Below, in pieces: positions 47,567-61,263 of a stretch of DNA of 64,000 nucleotides (the first letter of the stretch is position 1; the number at the start of each line of letters is the position of its first letter). The stretch comes from Manihot esculenta (taxonomy: Eukaryota > Streptophyta > Magnoliopsida > Malpighiales > Euphorbiaceae). A model generated the notes under the pieces. It was not told the origin of the DNA, did not search any database, and worked only from the letters and a program-made list of their open reading frames with translations. The position numbers and the translations under genes are program-made. The stretch spans positions 31,522,158 through 31,586,157 of the forward strand of contig NC_035163.2 in assembly GCF_001659605.2 (NCBI RefSeq), in the 5' to 3' direction.

Positions 47567-50176
47567 ATTCAAATCTTAGGAGAAACTAGGGCGTTTCAAG
47601 CACAAGAAAAAAAAAATTAAATTGTAGTGTTTCCGCAATGAAAATCTCCGGATAAAGTGATTTAGCACTTTGCAGAAATCGAGCTGCCGCGTGGCGCGTG
47701 AGATAAATTTATGCAATAATGAACTTGCAGCGGATGTTACTGGGAAAATATGACTAAGGACGCGTGTTGAGGCTACGAGGCTGAGGCACGTAAGCACGAA
47801 GCAGCGAGTGAGGTATGGGCAGAGCGAGGTGCAGATACGGATATGCTTTGGGAACAGAAGCTGTTTCAAGCTTTTCTATTTCGTTTCATCGATGATAACC
47901 ACGACGTCAATTCATAAGAATTTTATAAAAATTTAATTCAAATTTCTTCTCCATCAATTTTTTTTTCAAGTGAAAATAATTCTTTTCAACTGCGAAACTA
48001 ATAGTTACAAATGAAACCAGATTATAAATTATAAAATCCAATGTCAGATGGTCAAAGCTTGAGGTCGAAAAATGATTGGTTATCATGAAACCTAATTACA
48101 ATTGATTGTACGCATCAATTAGGATAAAATGGAAAACCTTGTGCTCCATTATAGACATAACAAACAGGTAGGGAAAAAGAAAAAAAAAACAGGTATGTGG
48201 GTTGACCTAAAACAAATTGTGGGTATCTCAATATATACACTCATTTACTGTAAAATCAACATATTCATCACGTATTCTTTAAGATTTAAAAAATATATTC
48301 TTTTTTAATAATACAATATATTGCATTTTTTATGGACAAATAGATTAATTACATAGCTAAAAAGGTTTAAAAATCAGAATCCAACCCAAAAAAACTGACT
48401 TTACAGCAATCCATCGACAACTCAAACCCACAAAACTACAACCCATCTCCTAAAAAACCCTAAGACCCACAGCCCATAAAACTCCAAGGTCCACAACTCT
48501 CAGTCCACACCCTACAACCACAACCCAACCTACTCATTGACTCCCCGATGCACTACGCTGCTAGAGCACCATCTGCCTAGCACCATAGTCACTGATTAGC
48601 AAAAGCTGCAAAGCCCAACCAAGTCGTCACGTTGCAGCAGACAACCCAACACTGCTTGAAACCATAGGACAGTAGAAACACAACAAAATTTCGTGCATGT
48701 GCTAAAGCAAAACAAGGAAGCTCTCAGAAGAATAGAGACAGAGGCAGAGGCAGCTCAAAATGAAAACCAAATGCACGCCAGATGTCGAAGAGCTCTCAGT
48801 CGATTGTATAGCTGTGAGAGTGTGAATTACCGGATACAGGAATGCAGTCCCGAATTGTCAACATTGCACTGATGGAATATCTCCTTAGAGCCGAAGCAGA
48901 GCCACCAATGCTCAATCCACAACTAAGTCTGAGGAAACATCCTATAAAGAAAAAATACTGAAGACCTGTAAAATAATTCGAAAAAGCGAAAAAGCAAATC
49001 CAAGACACCATCATCGTTGCCCTTCCGTGGCAAGGGATAGCCACAAAGGACCGATATTGTCGCCTACACAAAGGCATGAAGTAGAAATCAAGCCAAAAAC
49101 AATAGAAGGAATACATATGATATTCTTTTTTCAAATTGGTTGGGCATATAAATTGACTTAATCACCTGAATGCATATAAAAATTTTTCTTTTAGAAATAT
49201 TTTTAATATCATAAATTTTGTATCTAAAAAGCTTATTTGACTCTTAAATTAAAATCATTTGTTTATTCGGTTGTTAAATTAAAATATTTTAAAAAAATTA
49301 TTATTTAATTATTAAATATTATCATTAATAAGTTAATTTCTAAATATTATCTTTAATGAGTTAATTTTTTAATTTTGAAAAATCTATTTAAATATTTTTA
49401 TTTTTTTTAATAATTTTTTATTAAATTTTATCTCTTTATATCATTAAAAATATAATAAAAAATTAAATTACTTTTTTTTTCTTCATTAAAAAAAATTATT
49501 TCATTAATAAAAAAAATAATATTTTAATAGATTTTTAAAAATAGAGTAATTAATTTATTAATAATGTCAAACTATATAGAAGATTTATTGATAGCAAAAA
49601 TTAGATTTTAAAATTTTTTTCAGAGCAGATCTATTTTATTGACGAAAAAAAAATAAAAATATTTTAATAGATCTTATGTGTTAATAATAATAATATTTAA
49701 AAATTAAATAATAAATCTTTCAAATATTTTTCATATGCAAACAAAAATATCAAAAAATCAGCTAAAACCGAGCTAGTCCAAGGAAAAACCTTCCCATGAA
49801 TTAAGAGCTTGGTATTTAGTGGGTGTTGGCATTGTAGTGTCACCGTTTTTGTTAACCTTTTTTTCACCTCCAACTTTTCTGTTTCATGATAGGAAAAAGG
49901 TTGGAATTTCAATTTTCCAGTTTTCTGTTTCACCTCCAACTTTTTCTTCCTTGTTCATATCATAGTTGCCGAACATGTTTGGCCCAATCGACTATCTCGA
50001 GATTCTGAAGCCGGACATGGCCAGACAGGAGACGGCAAACACTACAGTATGCCACAAATAGGCACGACACAATAGACCTTGCATTTCGCCAAGAGTTTTC
50101 ACATTGCTCTACCAATACAATAACATTCTAACAATTCAAAGGAAACCGCAAAACATGCTAAACGGTCTTTTTTTAT

Positions 50177-50220
<44 letters not shown>

Positions 50221-50261
50221 AAAAGTAACAAGTTGGCAGCTTCTTCAGCTCATAGATTTTA
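47567..50261. other. Intergenic DNA: IBR3 promoter, GC-richer block, SUS 3' flank
   Basis: 47567-47900 is the IBR3 5' UTR and promoter side. From 48380 to 49110 composition shifts to C- and A-rich on the plus strand with no lasting frame; this may be an old transposon remnant. From 49140 to 49750 it is very AT-rich. A run of 36 A residues lies at 50181-50216, in the likely 3' UTR of the sucrose synthase gene. Confidence 0.45.
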
Positions 50262-53200
50262 CTACTGCTCATCGATTGCTACAGGAATGGACTTCACCTA
50301 CAACAAAAACCCAAGAAAAAAAAATCAATCCACTTCCCTTTCGTTTGGATCAAAATTGAGCTTCATTGTCTAGGCTTTGTCTGGGATTGGCAATGGTTTA
50401 GAACAAGAAAATCCACCAATTTAAATCATCACATCCTATTCATTGATCCCAACCACAATAACAGAATAATACTGGGAATAAGGATATCATACTGGCTATC
50501 AAGACACATAAGTGGTCGTGGTTATAAGGACTTATAACCACGACATTTATGTTATAAGGGACCATGGAAAATCCATAAATGTTCTAATATTATTTAAAAC
50601 CAGGCTAAGAGAATAAGGATATCATACTGGCTATCAAAGCCAATCAGTACCAAGGAATTTGAGGAGAATAAGAATGTAAGATTACTAACCAGATCTCGAA
50701 ATTTAAGCATGTAAAACATCTCCAAATATCTCTTTGTCTCTCTCCTCTCCAGCTTAGACACATGCTTCCAGAAGCCATAAACCCCAGTTAATGTTAGCAA
50801 CCTCTCAGAATATATCTTCCATGTGTACCTACAAATTTGAGATTGAACTAGTGAGACTATATAAACTCAAAGACCAGTTATACTGGGAGTAAAATTACAA
50901 GGTTTAAGTTCTGAGGGCAATTATACCTTTCATAAATTCGTTTAAGCCCTCCATCAGAAATCTTGTGCCAGTGGCTAGGATCTTCTCTGCAGTGTTCAAA
51001 GAAATTGATCAAAAGTGCAGTGACCTTATCTGGTTGATAAGGATCAATATGGAACCCTGAAATGCCATGCTCAATGATTTCTGCAGGGCCTCCATGACAG
51101 GTGGCAAAACAAGGAAGCCCACAAGTCATGGCTTCCACAACAGTGAGGCCAAAAGCTTCATAGAAAGCAGGCTGCAATAAATACAAGGAATTAACAAAGT
51201 GTATAAAGAAGCTAACATAAGCATTTCATCATTCACCACTTACCTGAACGAAAGCACCTTTTGCATCAGCAATGTAGCGGTAGAGCTCACCATTACGTGC
51301 ACGGTTCATTTGGGCAGCTATCCAACGAAATTGGCCATGCAGATTGTATTGCTTTATGAGGCTTTGCATTTTTTCAATCTCTTCCATCTCTTCTCTATCT
51401 CTAGATTTCTTCACATCCATGTAACCACCAACCACTACAAGATTTACAAGTTCTCTTAGCCTGCTGCTCTTAGCGTAGCACTCAACAAGTCCCGTCAAGT
51501 TTTTCACCCTATCAAGTCTTGCCATAGAGAAGATGATAGGCATTGATCTGTTACTCAAAAATCCACTGCAGTTGCAAAGATGAAATAGGTATCAAACATT
51601 GTCAACATTGTCACCCATGTGTCAATCATGATCTGTTACTCAAAAAATATTAAACTATCCCATAAATATAGAACCAATAATTCATTGTGCTTGCAGATCA
51701 TTTTGGATTACACCATTCTACTTTTTGTAGTACCAAAGACTAATAGTTAGAATAATGTATCCAACAAAATAAGTATCTTCAGAATCCTAAGCAGGTATCT
51801 CAGTAACAGTAATTAGATTGTTGGCACTCTATATATCAACTGCAATATGAGAAGTAGCAGATGGCAGGTGAGAGTCAATTTTTCCAGCACAAAAGCTACT
51901 CACACATGTTCCTCATTCTGCTCGGGATCATACAAGAGTTTTTCAATTGAACCATGTAAAGCAGTAAGTCTTCTTTCCCTTTCTGAATATGGAAAATAAA
52001 TGCTCATATCTGCTCCAGGAGAGACAATATTAAATTTGGTATCAAAAACATTGATGCCATGAACAACTCGATACAGCCCAGGAAGGGTAAAAGCAGTGTG
52101 GCTCTCGTACTGTCCAACATTATTCTTGCTGAGGAAAAAAAACAACTTTTTTAAGCTAATACTGATACATGCTTTCAAATAGAAACATTAGCAGAAACAG
52201 AAGACACGAATGGCAGTAAGAAACTAAAAGCTATGTCATGTAAAGGAACCCTAATGGTAACTAAGTTATATCTGAAGTAAAAATTATAATCATAAACGGT
52301 AAAAACAATAGACATAGAATGTTTAGTCTAATCAAGGAAATGAACCTAATGAAAACTATGCTATATTTCTAAATTCATAAAAAATAAAAATATTAGACCA
52401 ACATGTGCAAGCATCATAATGAATAAAACAGTGAAACATAGAAGGTGGCAAAACAACTGAGACTTGATGTAGGGGACAAATCTTGATCAGATCTCCATTT
52501 TTCCCCTGGAAGTTTCATTTACCTTCCTGCAATCTCCTGATATGTACTAGTGATGATAAAATCTGCATGGTTCATTGCAATAAGGTCAGCTGTAAACTGA
52601 CTTGCAAAATGGTACTTGTCTTCATATTTTCGCCAGTATATATCAGAATCTGGATATTTTATTTTCTCCAATGCATGCGCAATGTTACACTACATGGAAA
52701 GTTCAATTTGAGAAATCAAACAAGTAGATATGCCCCTGATCAAAATTTTGATTGTCGTACTGCATTTTCAGAATATTAATATTGAAAGCTCAGCAGACCT
52801 GCGTAATTCCAAGCTTATAAGACAACAGAGAAGCCACAAGATTTCCATCACTATAGTTTCCAATGATCAGATCTGGAATTCCTTGTAATTCAGCAGCAAT
52901 TTCATTTGATGCATCCTGATGGTGGAAGAATATAAAGAAACATTCATATGATAAAATAAAATATAAACAAGACACTACACAGTCATGGGGTTCAGAATTC
53001 TATCTACATGACATCCTGCTGTCATAACCTTGATATTCAACTTCTACATTCATTCTTTCAACATTTGAATTCTTTCATTATTTCACTTGATCCAGGTTTT
53101 CTTTCATTAATTCTTTATCATGAAAATACTTGAACTTTTAACAATTGCCATATTTTACGCTTTCTTATTAGAACAGTGTTTAACATGCCAAGAAATTTCA

Positions 53201-56200
53201 AAGCTTCCAATGCAGGCTTCTGCACTGCAATGTCACTCACAAGTCTAGAGTCACAACTAGAAGGATCAGAAGCCAACACAAGGAAGAATGTTTATTCTAC
53301 CATATGAAAGCATCCCAATCCCCAAAGGGATCAAGGATGAATTCCGATGCAGTCCTCTTCACAATGATTTCACTTGCATTCATAACTAGAAGGATCGAAA
53401 AACATGACCACACATCAAATGAGGTAGAGTGCTTATTATACTACTAAAAGAATCCCAATGGAGGAAAATAGAAAAGAATGAAAAATGCAAGGAAACAAAA
53501 AGGGGTTTTTTTTTCCAATTGCTTACATCGGCAAAGGTCTCCAAGTATGGCCACACATCAAACCTTGAAATCCATTTGCGTAGAATACCATTCTCAGTTC
53601 TAAATGGCACCCGCAGAATATAAGTATGTTCTGTTCCGCTGACTCTTTCAAGCTTATGGTTGCATGTTGTACCTTGTGCAAAAGGTATTAGTCGTGTGAC
53701 CTTAAACACCATTCGTAGACATGCAAGATGAACATCAAAGTTGGAAATCCAAGTCAAACTAAGTGAACGTGTAAGAAGGAAAATATGGAATATTTCTATC
53801 AGGCGAATTTAATAAAGATATAATACTTACAATTAGGATTTTTGGGGTAACATCCAATCCTTGTTTTTGTATTCTAGAAACCATTTCATTCTCCAATGCA
53901 CGCACTTGATCAAGTATGTAAACAATCTGTGCAATGATAAGCAATGGTACAATGCATTACATTTCAGATGGAGAACCTTTTCTCTACCTATAAAATGGAA
54001 GGTTTCTTGCTTTTTCTAGAATTCGAACAAATGCATTATGACAGGAAATCTTAGACACTTAAGTTTGGGATAATCCAAAGATACCTGCCCACCAGTATCT
54101 GGCAATCCTAAAACATTTGCCTGGCCAAAATAACCATGCGGAGACACAACAACAACATTGAAAACCATAGGAATCATCCCAAGAAATGACTCTAAGGAAG
54201 AAGGATCAGGAGCTTGAAGGATGTCCAAAAGCAGATGCACCATCTCTGATACCCGTTGCGCACTGTCACCCCAACCTCTTTCAAATCCCATTCCTTGTAA
54301 ACTGTAGTTAAGAAAAGTGAAGTGAAAAATCATAAGTACTTGATTAAAATAATAATAATGGTAATGGTGCAGAATGTTCTTTAAGAATTAAACTTATTGT
54401 GAGAAGAGGAATTAAGACGTGAAACATAATAAGTTCTTACTCAAATTCAAACTCGGAATATGGTGTATCAGGGGGAAACTTAGAGAGGTGTTCTTCTGCC
54501 CTTGCCAAAGAAGACTGAAGTTTGGGTATGCTCTGTATCCGATCATTAAGCATCAATGCCTGCAGAATATAGTGGTGAAATTAGAAGGTTTGGTATTAAG
54601 TTTTTCCCATTTCAAAACCAAAAAAAAAAATCAATAACCATAACCATGAACGCATGCAGGCATGATATATAAAGCCCAGCATTGTTGTATAATTCATAGG
54701 CAAATCAAAAAGCAAGCCTAACAAAGTTCTTAAGAGAATTTAAATGTGGAAGTGTTAAGTAATGAACAATTCAATAAAAAAGAAGCAACTTCCTGAATAT
54801 GAAAACATTTGAGAAAGACTTACTTATTGGCAAGAGCAATATGGAAACTTACATGGCCATTATACTTGTGTGTGCGCAGAAAATCAAGCAAAGGCTCCAA
54901 ACTTTCTCTATTACGAAACATAATTGAAGACAGGTGACGGTTCAGGAATTGAACCCCATTTCCAATGGATTTTGACCGGGTTGGCCTGGGGAATGTTGCA
55001 TTAAATGGCTCAAAATCAAGTTCGAGCACATAACGGTCATCACACCTGGTGCAAATTGCAATGTTCAAATGCTGATTAATTTGTCAACGAAGAATGTTGC
55101 TGTAAAAGTTGGAAAATAAAACAACATTCTGAGTCTAAGCCCAATTTATTACAAAAAAAATTAAAATTATGGTAAGCAAAAATTTTCCAAACTCAGTAAC
55201 CATAATTTATCATATAAGAGAAATTCTTACTGTCCGTCCACAAGTTCTTCTTTGAATCGAAGGTATTCAGCAATGCTCAAGCTATCAACACTGAGTTCAT
55301 AGACATTAACACGAACATATTCCCAAACACCAGGTCTTGGACGAACTGCTATTGCAACAAACGGTGGCAGGACAATGGCTTCCTAAGTACATGTTAAAGA
55401 ATAAAGTTATTAAGGGAGTTAAACACACAAATTCCCGTTAGTACTCATACATCCTTAAAGGAAAAAAAGGCCATGTTTGCATAACATCCAGGCTCATAAT
55501 TTAATAAGATTATGTAGAAAGTTTAACTTCACCATAATAATAACAATAAAATAATAATAATAACAGAGAAAGAAAGCCAAGGTGGGAAAAAGGGAAAAGA
55601 CATAAATTTACCAACTTTGGAAGACACAGAAGTATTAAATTACATGATGGGGATTTCACCATTATGTCGGCTTTCCACATGACAATCCCACCATGTTACT
55701 GTCGTGTGGAAGTGAGAACTTACCTATCCTCAATTCCCCATGATAGGAATTTCATGAGAATCATTTTTCACCAGCTGCAATTTTCTCTCTCTCTCTTTCT
55801 TCCATTTTCTATTGAAAATTGGGAAAATCACACAAATAGATCCTGAATCACTAGACAAGTATGTTTCTAAATATCCCCATAATACCTTAATATGGAAAAA
55901 AGAAAAAAAAATAATTTAATTTTAAGCATCCATTTGTTGCCAAACGCATACATTGGAATGCACATAAGACTAATAAGTTGAATCAGTTAGAGTGGCTCAT
56001 GAACATTATTGTGCATTAAAAGCTTTAAATATATTGTACCATCAGTAGATGGTCGGGGGTGAGGGGTTGTGGTCCCGTATGTTTTTTTTTTCTCCCGAGA
56101 CCAGAGCAATTTTTTTATCTATGGATTTTCTCAGTGTGTACATGGGCACATTGCCGAGCCTTTTTGTATTTTCTCTTTCATTACCCTTTTTTCGCGAGTG

Positions 56201-56532
56201 TGTGCATATCCAATTCGAAACAACAGAATGTGAGTCTACCTGCACAGATTCAAGGATAGTGGTGAAGGGGCTGTCGCTAAGCTTCTCCATTGCTTCGTCA
56301 TTTTTAATAACTTCTGCAAGCTCACATACCAGGTGATGGGGTTGCAGTATCCCTTTCCCCTGAGCAACATACCTAGAAAAAATCAATTATAAACCCATTT
56401 CTCAAATCCTTTGAAATAATAACCTAACCTATAACACACATGAAATCAAATATACGTATGAATTAACCTGGAGAGAAGAGAAACAAGCTCGATCTTGTAA
56501 GTAGAGAGGATGTCCTGCACCTTTTCTCTCAT
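50262..56532 (-). CDS. SUS: Sucrose synthase
   Basis: Cytosolic GT-B glycosyltransferase that reversibly splits sucrose with UDP into UDP-glucose and fructose, feeding cell-wall and starch synthesis in sinks. About 15 coding exons: 56532-56468, 56372-56240, 55382-55231, 55045-54853, 54559-54441, 54301-54085, then about 53927-53832, 53706-53527, 52917-52798, 52690-52524, 52133-51902, 51558-51244, 51175-50927, 50829-50693 and 50299-50262. They give about 800 residues. Signatures: [79 protein letters not shown]-type [19 protein letters not shown], and [21 protein letters not shown] (split below 20 residues in the protein) with the [11 protein letters not shown] nucleotide-sugar site. It ends [11 protein letters not shown]. 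From MREKVQDIL the usual N-terminal phospho-serine segment is absent. The subclass is not settled. Confidence 0.95.
50476..50637. repeat. Duplicated 27-mer flanking a palindrome in the last SUS intron
   Basis: The same 27 bases (starting GAATAAGGATATCATACTGG) lie at 50476-50502 and 50611-50637. Between them is a near-perfect palindrome at 50515-50544 with 14-base arms, GTCGTGGTTATAAG and its complement, and a 2-base spacer. Confidence 0.9.
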
Positions 56533-57590
56533 TCTATAAACAATTATCACCAACAGTCCTCAAAATTATCTGCAAACAAAGAGAGAACTCTACAGAAACA
56601 AGAAGAAATTAAAATCAAAGGCAAAGGAGAGACTATAATAAAGATAGATAGGAAGAGATACCTGTTGGGGAGAAGCATGTAGAGCAATATATAGAGCGAG
56701 AGGTGAAATAGAGGAGGTGCAAGTGTAGCCAAAAGGAGATGACAGAGAGAAAGGAACATAGCCAGTGACTCTGCGTCTGCCGGGAGAGTCAAAAAATCTG
56801 ATGAATAAGAAGGGGCACTTGGCATCGGACTTCAACAGCTTCCCTCTCTTTTTGAATCGAAACGGTGGGCTCTGTGTTCGAGTTTGTTTCCTTTTGTTCA
56901 TAGACGGTCACGCCTTCTAAAGGTTTATCCACGTGATCCGTTTCAAATCAAATTTTTTTATAATTTAATGTAATTGATTTATTTATTATTATTATTATTA
57001 TTAAAATAATTTAATTTTTAATTTAAACCATTCATAAAAAGAAAAAAGTTAAATTTATTTTTTAAATGAATAATTGCAAACAACGGCTTAGAATCTACTC
57101 TCGTCTGAATTTGTTGCACCAAAAATATTTTTTTACATGAATAAAAAATATTTTTTATCAAATAAAAAATAAATATTTTTAAATTTTTTAATAATATGTT
57201 ATGAATACTACTAATGTAAAATTATTTTTATTTTTTAATATTACAAAGCAGACAATGAAAACTTAATTATTTTCTTGAATAATAATTTTTGATAAAAAAT
57301 AATTTTCGCAAATACAAATTATCTTATATAAACAAATCAGCTCTAAATTATGAAAATTTTTACTTTACTTGGGACTGAGCAAACATAATAATATAACACA
57401 ATAATTATTTAAAATAATTGATTTTAAGAATAAAATTATGTATAAAAATCAGATACAATGATACTCAATTTCATCGTAAATCTTTAACTCTTCATCTAAA
57501 TTTGTGCTCTTAATATAAAATGTATAGTATGAGAATATTTCTCATTTCATTTATAATTATGAAATTCTTTATATACTAGCCGGTACTAAT
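56533..57590. other. SUS leader exon, promoter and AT-rich flank
   Basis: A likely leader exon lies on the minus strand upstream of 56660, where a CAG|GTATCT donor would join the acceptor TTTATAG just before the ATG at 56532. An in-frame ATG at 56825 could extend the protein (see findings). TATATAT lies near 56694-56700. From 56940 the DNA is very AT-rich with a (TTA)n run. Confidence 0.5.
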
Positions 57591-58022
57591 TATTATAAAA
57601 TTAATTTAAATTTTAAAATATTATATGCTCATTAAAAATTTTATAGTCATTGAAAATTTTATAGTTTTAAAGATTTTATGATGGTTGAAAATTTTTTTAT
57701 AAGATTTAAATATAATATTAAATATGATCATTATGATTTTATTATATTATCTCAAGATTTTTATAATCATATATAACGGTTGATTTTTCTGCTATAAATA
57801 GCCTCCATCTTTATAAAAATAAGAACTCTCATTTTTCTACTTTATTATTTATCTTATATGTGTTTTCTACTGGATTATAAATTAGAGATAAATTCTTGTT
57901 GTCCTGATTTTGGAAATTAAATTCCAGAAGAACTTGTTTAATTCTGGAAAATTACAAAATAAATCCTTAAGAACAGTGATAACACGACTCAGGTTTCATT
58001 ATTTTATCCTATTTTTCCAACA
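57591..58022 (+). repeat. 5' LTR of the copia element
   Basis: 432 bases, matched along its length to 61264-61659. Contains a CTATAAATAG TATA-type box near 57792-57801. Confidence 0.9.
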
Positions 58023-61000
58023 ATCTTAAGGATTTATCTTTATACAAATGAAATCAAATGTTGTCACTATCTCTACTTCTGCACTGTCCACTTTCAATGA
58101 CATTATCACTATCTCTGCTTCTGCAAATGAATTTTAAAGGAGATGACAAGAGAGAATTTTTTTCAAAACTTGACATGCATGGCGTTGCTTCGACACTCAT
58201 AGAATCAAGACCTGTATCTGCTGTTGATCCAAATTGCATGAAATCTGATCTCTTTTATAACTACTGTTCCTATAAGGAAGCCAAGAAAATATGAGATTCA
58301 ATGAAATATGGGATTCAATGAACCTGAAATATACTGCTGAGGATGCTGGTTACAATAGCAAATCTTGTACAAGAAAAAGTGCACAAATCAAATAATATGT
58401 ACGAAAATAAAAAATCTGATTACAAACCTAAGTTTAATAATTCCACCTTTAAAAAGAAAGGACATTGTTTTATATGTGGTAAGTCGGGTCATCATGCATA
58501 TCAGTGCAGGAAAAGAGTGATAAATGACAATCCTCCTAAACCAAAAAAGGAGATGATATTATTGCTGCGGTCATTTCTCAAACTTTTCTTGTAGCTAAGG
58601 TGCAAGAATGGGTAGTAAATTCTGGTGCTACTAGGTATATCTGTACAAACAGAAATGTGTTTACCTCATACTCTACAGTGGGGGAAGGAGAAGAATATAT
58701 GTATTTGGCTGATTCTAGGACTGCAAGTGTCCTTGGAAAAATTCTTCTCAAACTCACATATGACAAGACCTTGGCACTTAATGAGGTGCTTCATGTACCT
58801 AATACGAGAGCTAATTTAATTTTTGTAGCTCTATTGGGAAAGACTAGAATTAAGGTATCTTTTGAGTTAGACAAAATTATACTAACAAAAAATAAAATTT
58901 TTATTGGAAAATGTTATTGTAATCAGGGACTCTTTGTTCTCAATATTTCTGCAGTAACAAATTGAAATGCATCTTCTTGCTTGATTCTTTGATTTATGAC
59001 ATGCTAGATTATGACATGTTATTATTTCTTATATTGAAAAAAAAATGCAATATCTTGATATAATATCTGGCACTGGTAATACATGTTTACATAAATGTGA
59101 GATTTGTGTAGAGTTATAAGTCAACTAAAAAATCATGTTCAACTACAGATACAGAATCTGAATTGCTTAGTTTAATACACACAACTTGGGGAATTTAAAA
59201 CAAACTATGACTAAAGGTTATAAAAAATATTATGTAACTTTTATTGATGACTATTGTAGATATACTAAAATATATTTGCTTAAAAACAAAGATGAAGTAT
59301 TTGATATGTTTCAATTGTATAAAACTGAAGTAAAAAAAAATCAATTAAATAGGAAAATAAAAAGGATTAGATCAGATAAAGCTAGAAAATATATCTTATT
59401 TAATGACTTTTGTGAAAAAGAATGAATAATTAATGAATTTACTCCACCCTATTCACCTGAATCTAATGGAGTAGCGGAAAGAAAAAATAGAACATTAAAA
59501 GGAATGATGAATGTTTTATTAATAAGTTCTTCCTTACCTAATAACCTTTGGAGGGACCCTATAAGAAAACTGACAAAACACCCTATGAATTTTGGAAATG
59601 TTATACATATAACTTAAAATATTTAAAAGTGTGGGGTGTCTTGCTAAATTAATTTTTCCTGATCCTAAGAAATGAAATATATGTTCAAAAATTTTTGATT
59701 GCATGTTTATAAATTATACTGAAACTTATAAACTCAAGTTTATAAGTTTGCTTTAACTTTTATACATAAACTTGTTTTACCTTCTATATATAAACTTGCT
59801 TTAGCTTCCTGAGACAGAATTTATTCTATTAGAGTATTAATTGCTTTAGTTTCTATACATAAACTTGTTATTTATCAAATGGATGTTAAAATAACTTTTT
59901 TAAATGGAGACTTGGAAGAAGAAATTTATATGGTACAACTTGATGGTTGTATTATTTTTGGTTAAGAAAATAAAGTCTGCAAACTTCTTAGATCATTATA
60001 TGGTATAAAACAAGACCCCAAACAGTGGCATTAGAAATTTGATCAAGTTTTGTTGAATGATGGTTTTACCTCTGTTGAAGTTGATAAGTGTGTATATACA
60101 AAACGTATAAATGATGAATCTGTGATTATTTGTTTATATGTGGATGATATGCTTATTTTTTGTACAAGTTACGATATAATTTGTAAATCAAAACTTTCCT
60201 TACCTCTAAATTTGATATGAAAGATATGGGAGAGACAAACGTGATTTTGGGAGTTAGAATCACAAGGAAGAATGATAGTCTAATACTATCACAAGAGCAT
60301 TATGTTGAGAAGCTTGTAAGGAAGTTTGGACATTTCAATGTCAAACCAGTGAGTACCCCTTATGATCCTAACTGTCAATTAAAGAAAAATAGAGGTGACT
60401 ATGTTGCCCAATCTGAATATGCACAGATCATTGGGAGTTTGTTGCATTTAATGAATTTTTCACCAACACATCTGTATCAATGTGTTGTAATTGCCAACCG
60501 GCAATAGTCATTGCAAAGAATAAAACTTTCAATGGTAAGAATAAACATATTCGTATGAGACATAATATTATTAAGCAGCTGATGAAAGATGAAACTATTT
60601 CTATTGATTATGTGAAGTCAGAAGTGAATTTGGCCAATACTCTAACTAAACCTTTAGGGAGAAAACTAATAGATGAAACATTGAGAGGAAAATGGGACTT
60701 GAACCAATTTGAAATTAACAGTGATGGAAACTCAACCTTTGTGATTGGAGAATCCATGAAAAAGGTTCATATGGGTAATAACAAGTCACTTGTTAGTTCT
60801 AATAGCACTATTTATTGTTGTCCCTTCCTATGGTGTGAGAAGTGCTAGACTGCATTAACGAGAGGATGAGATAGAAGCTCTTAATGATATTCATATCCCT
60901 TATAGATGGTGTATAAATTGCAGTATACACTTGATGATATCACCTATATAAGTGTGGAGTGGGACCGCTTCTATGAGATTGTGACATAATCTCTAGAACA

Positions 61001-61263
61001 CTTATGAACTACCAGGCGTGCGCATGGCCTATTAGCGCAAAACAGTATTGACAATAAGATCTGTGGAGTGTTATGAGATTGATGGGATATTAGTATACAA
61101 AAAAGAGTTTTTGGTTCATAGAAATAAAAGTTTCACCAATACTCTGTATGTTAAGTCTTATTAATCTAGGTCTGGTTCATAATCTAAAAGGCACCATATT
61201 CGAAATACATACACTAAATTTCTAAATCCAACAATGAAAATTGTTTTGAAATCCGTGGGGGAT

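Noticed and set aside
56547..56901. Independent small genes upstream of sucrose synthase
   Set aside because: Frames lie in the likely leader exon and promoter; no domain.
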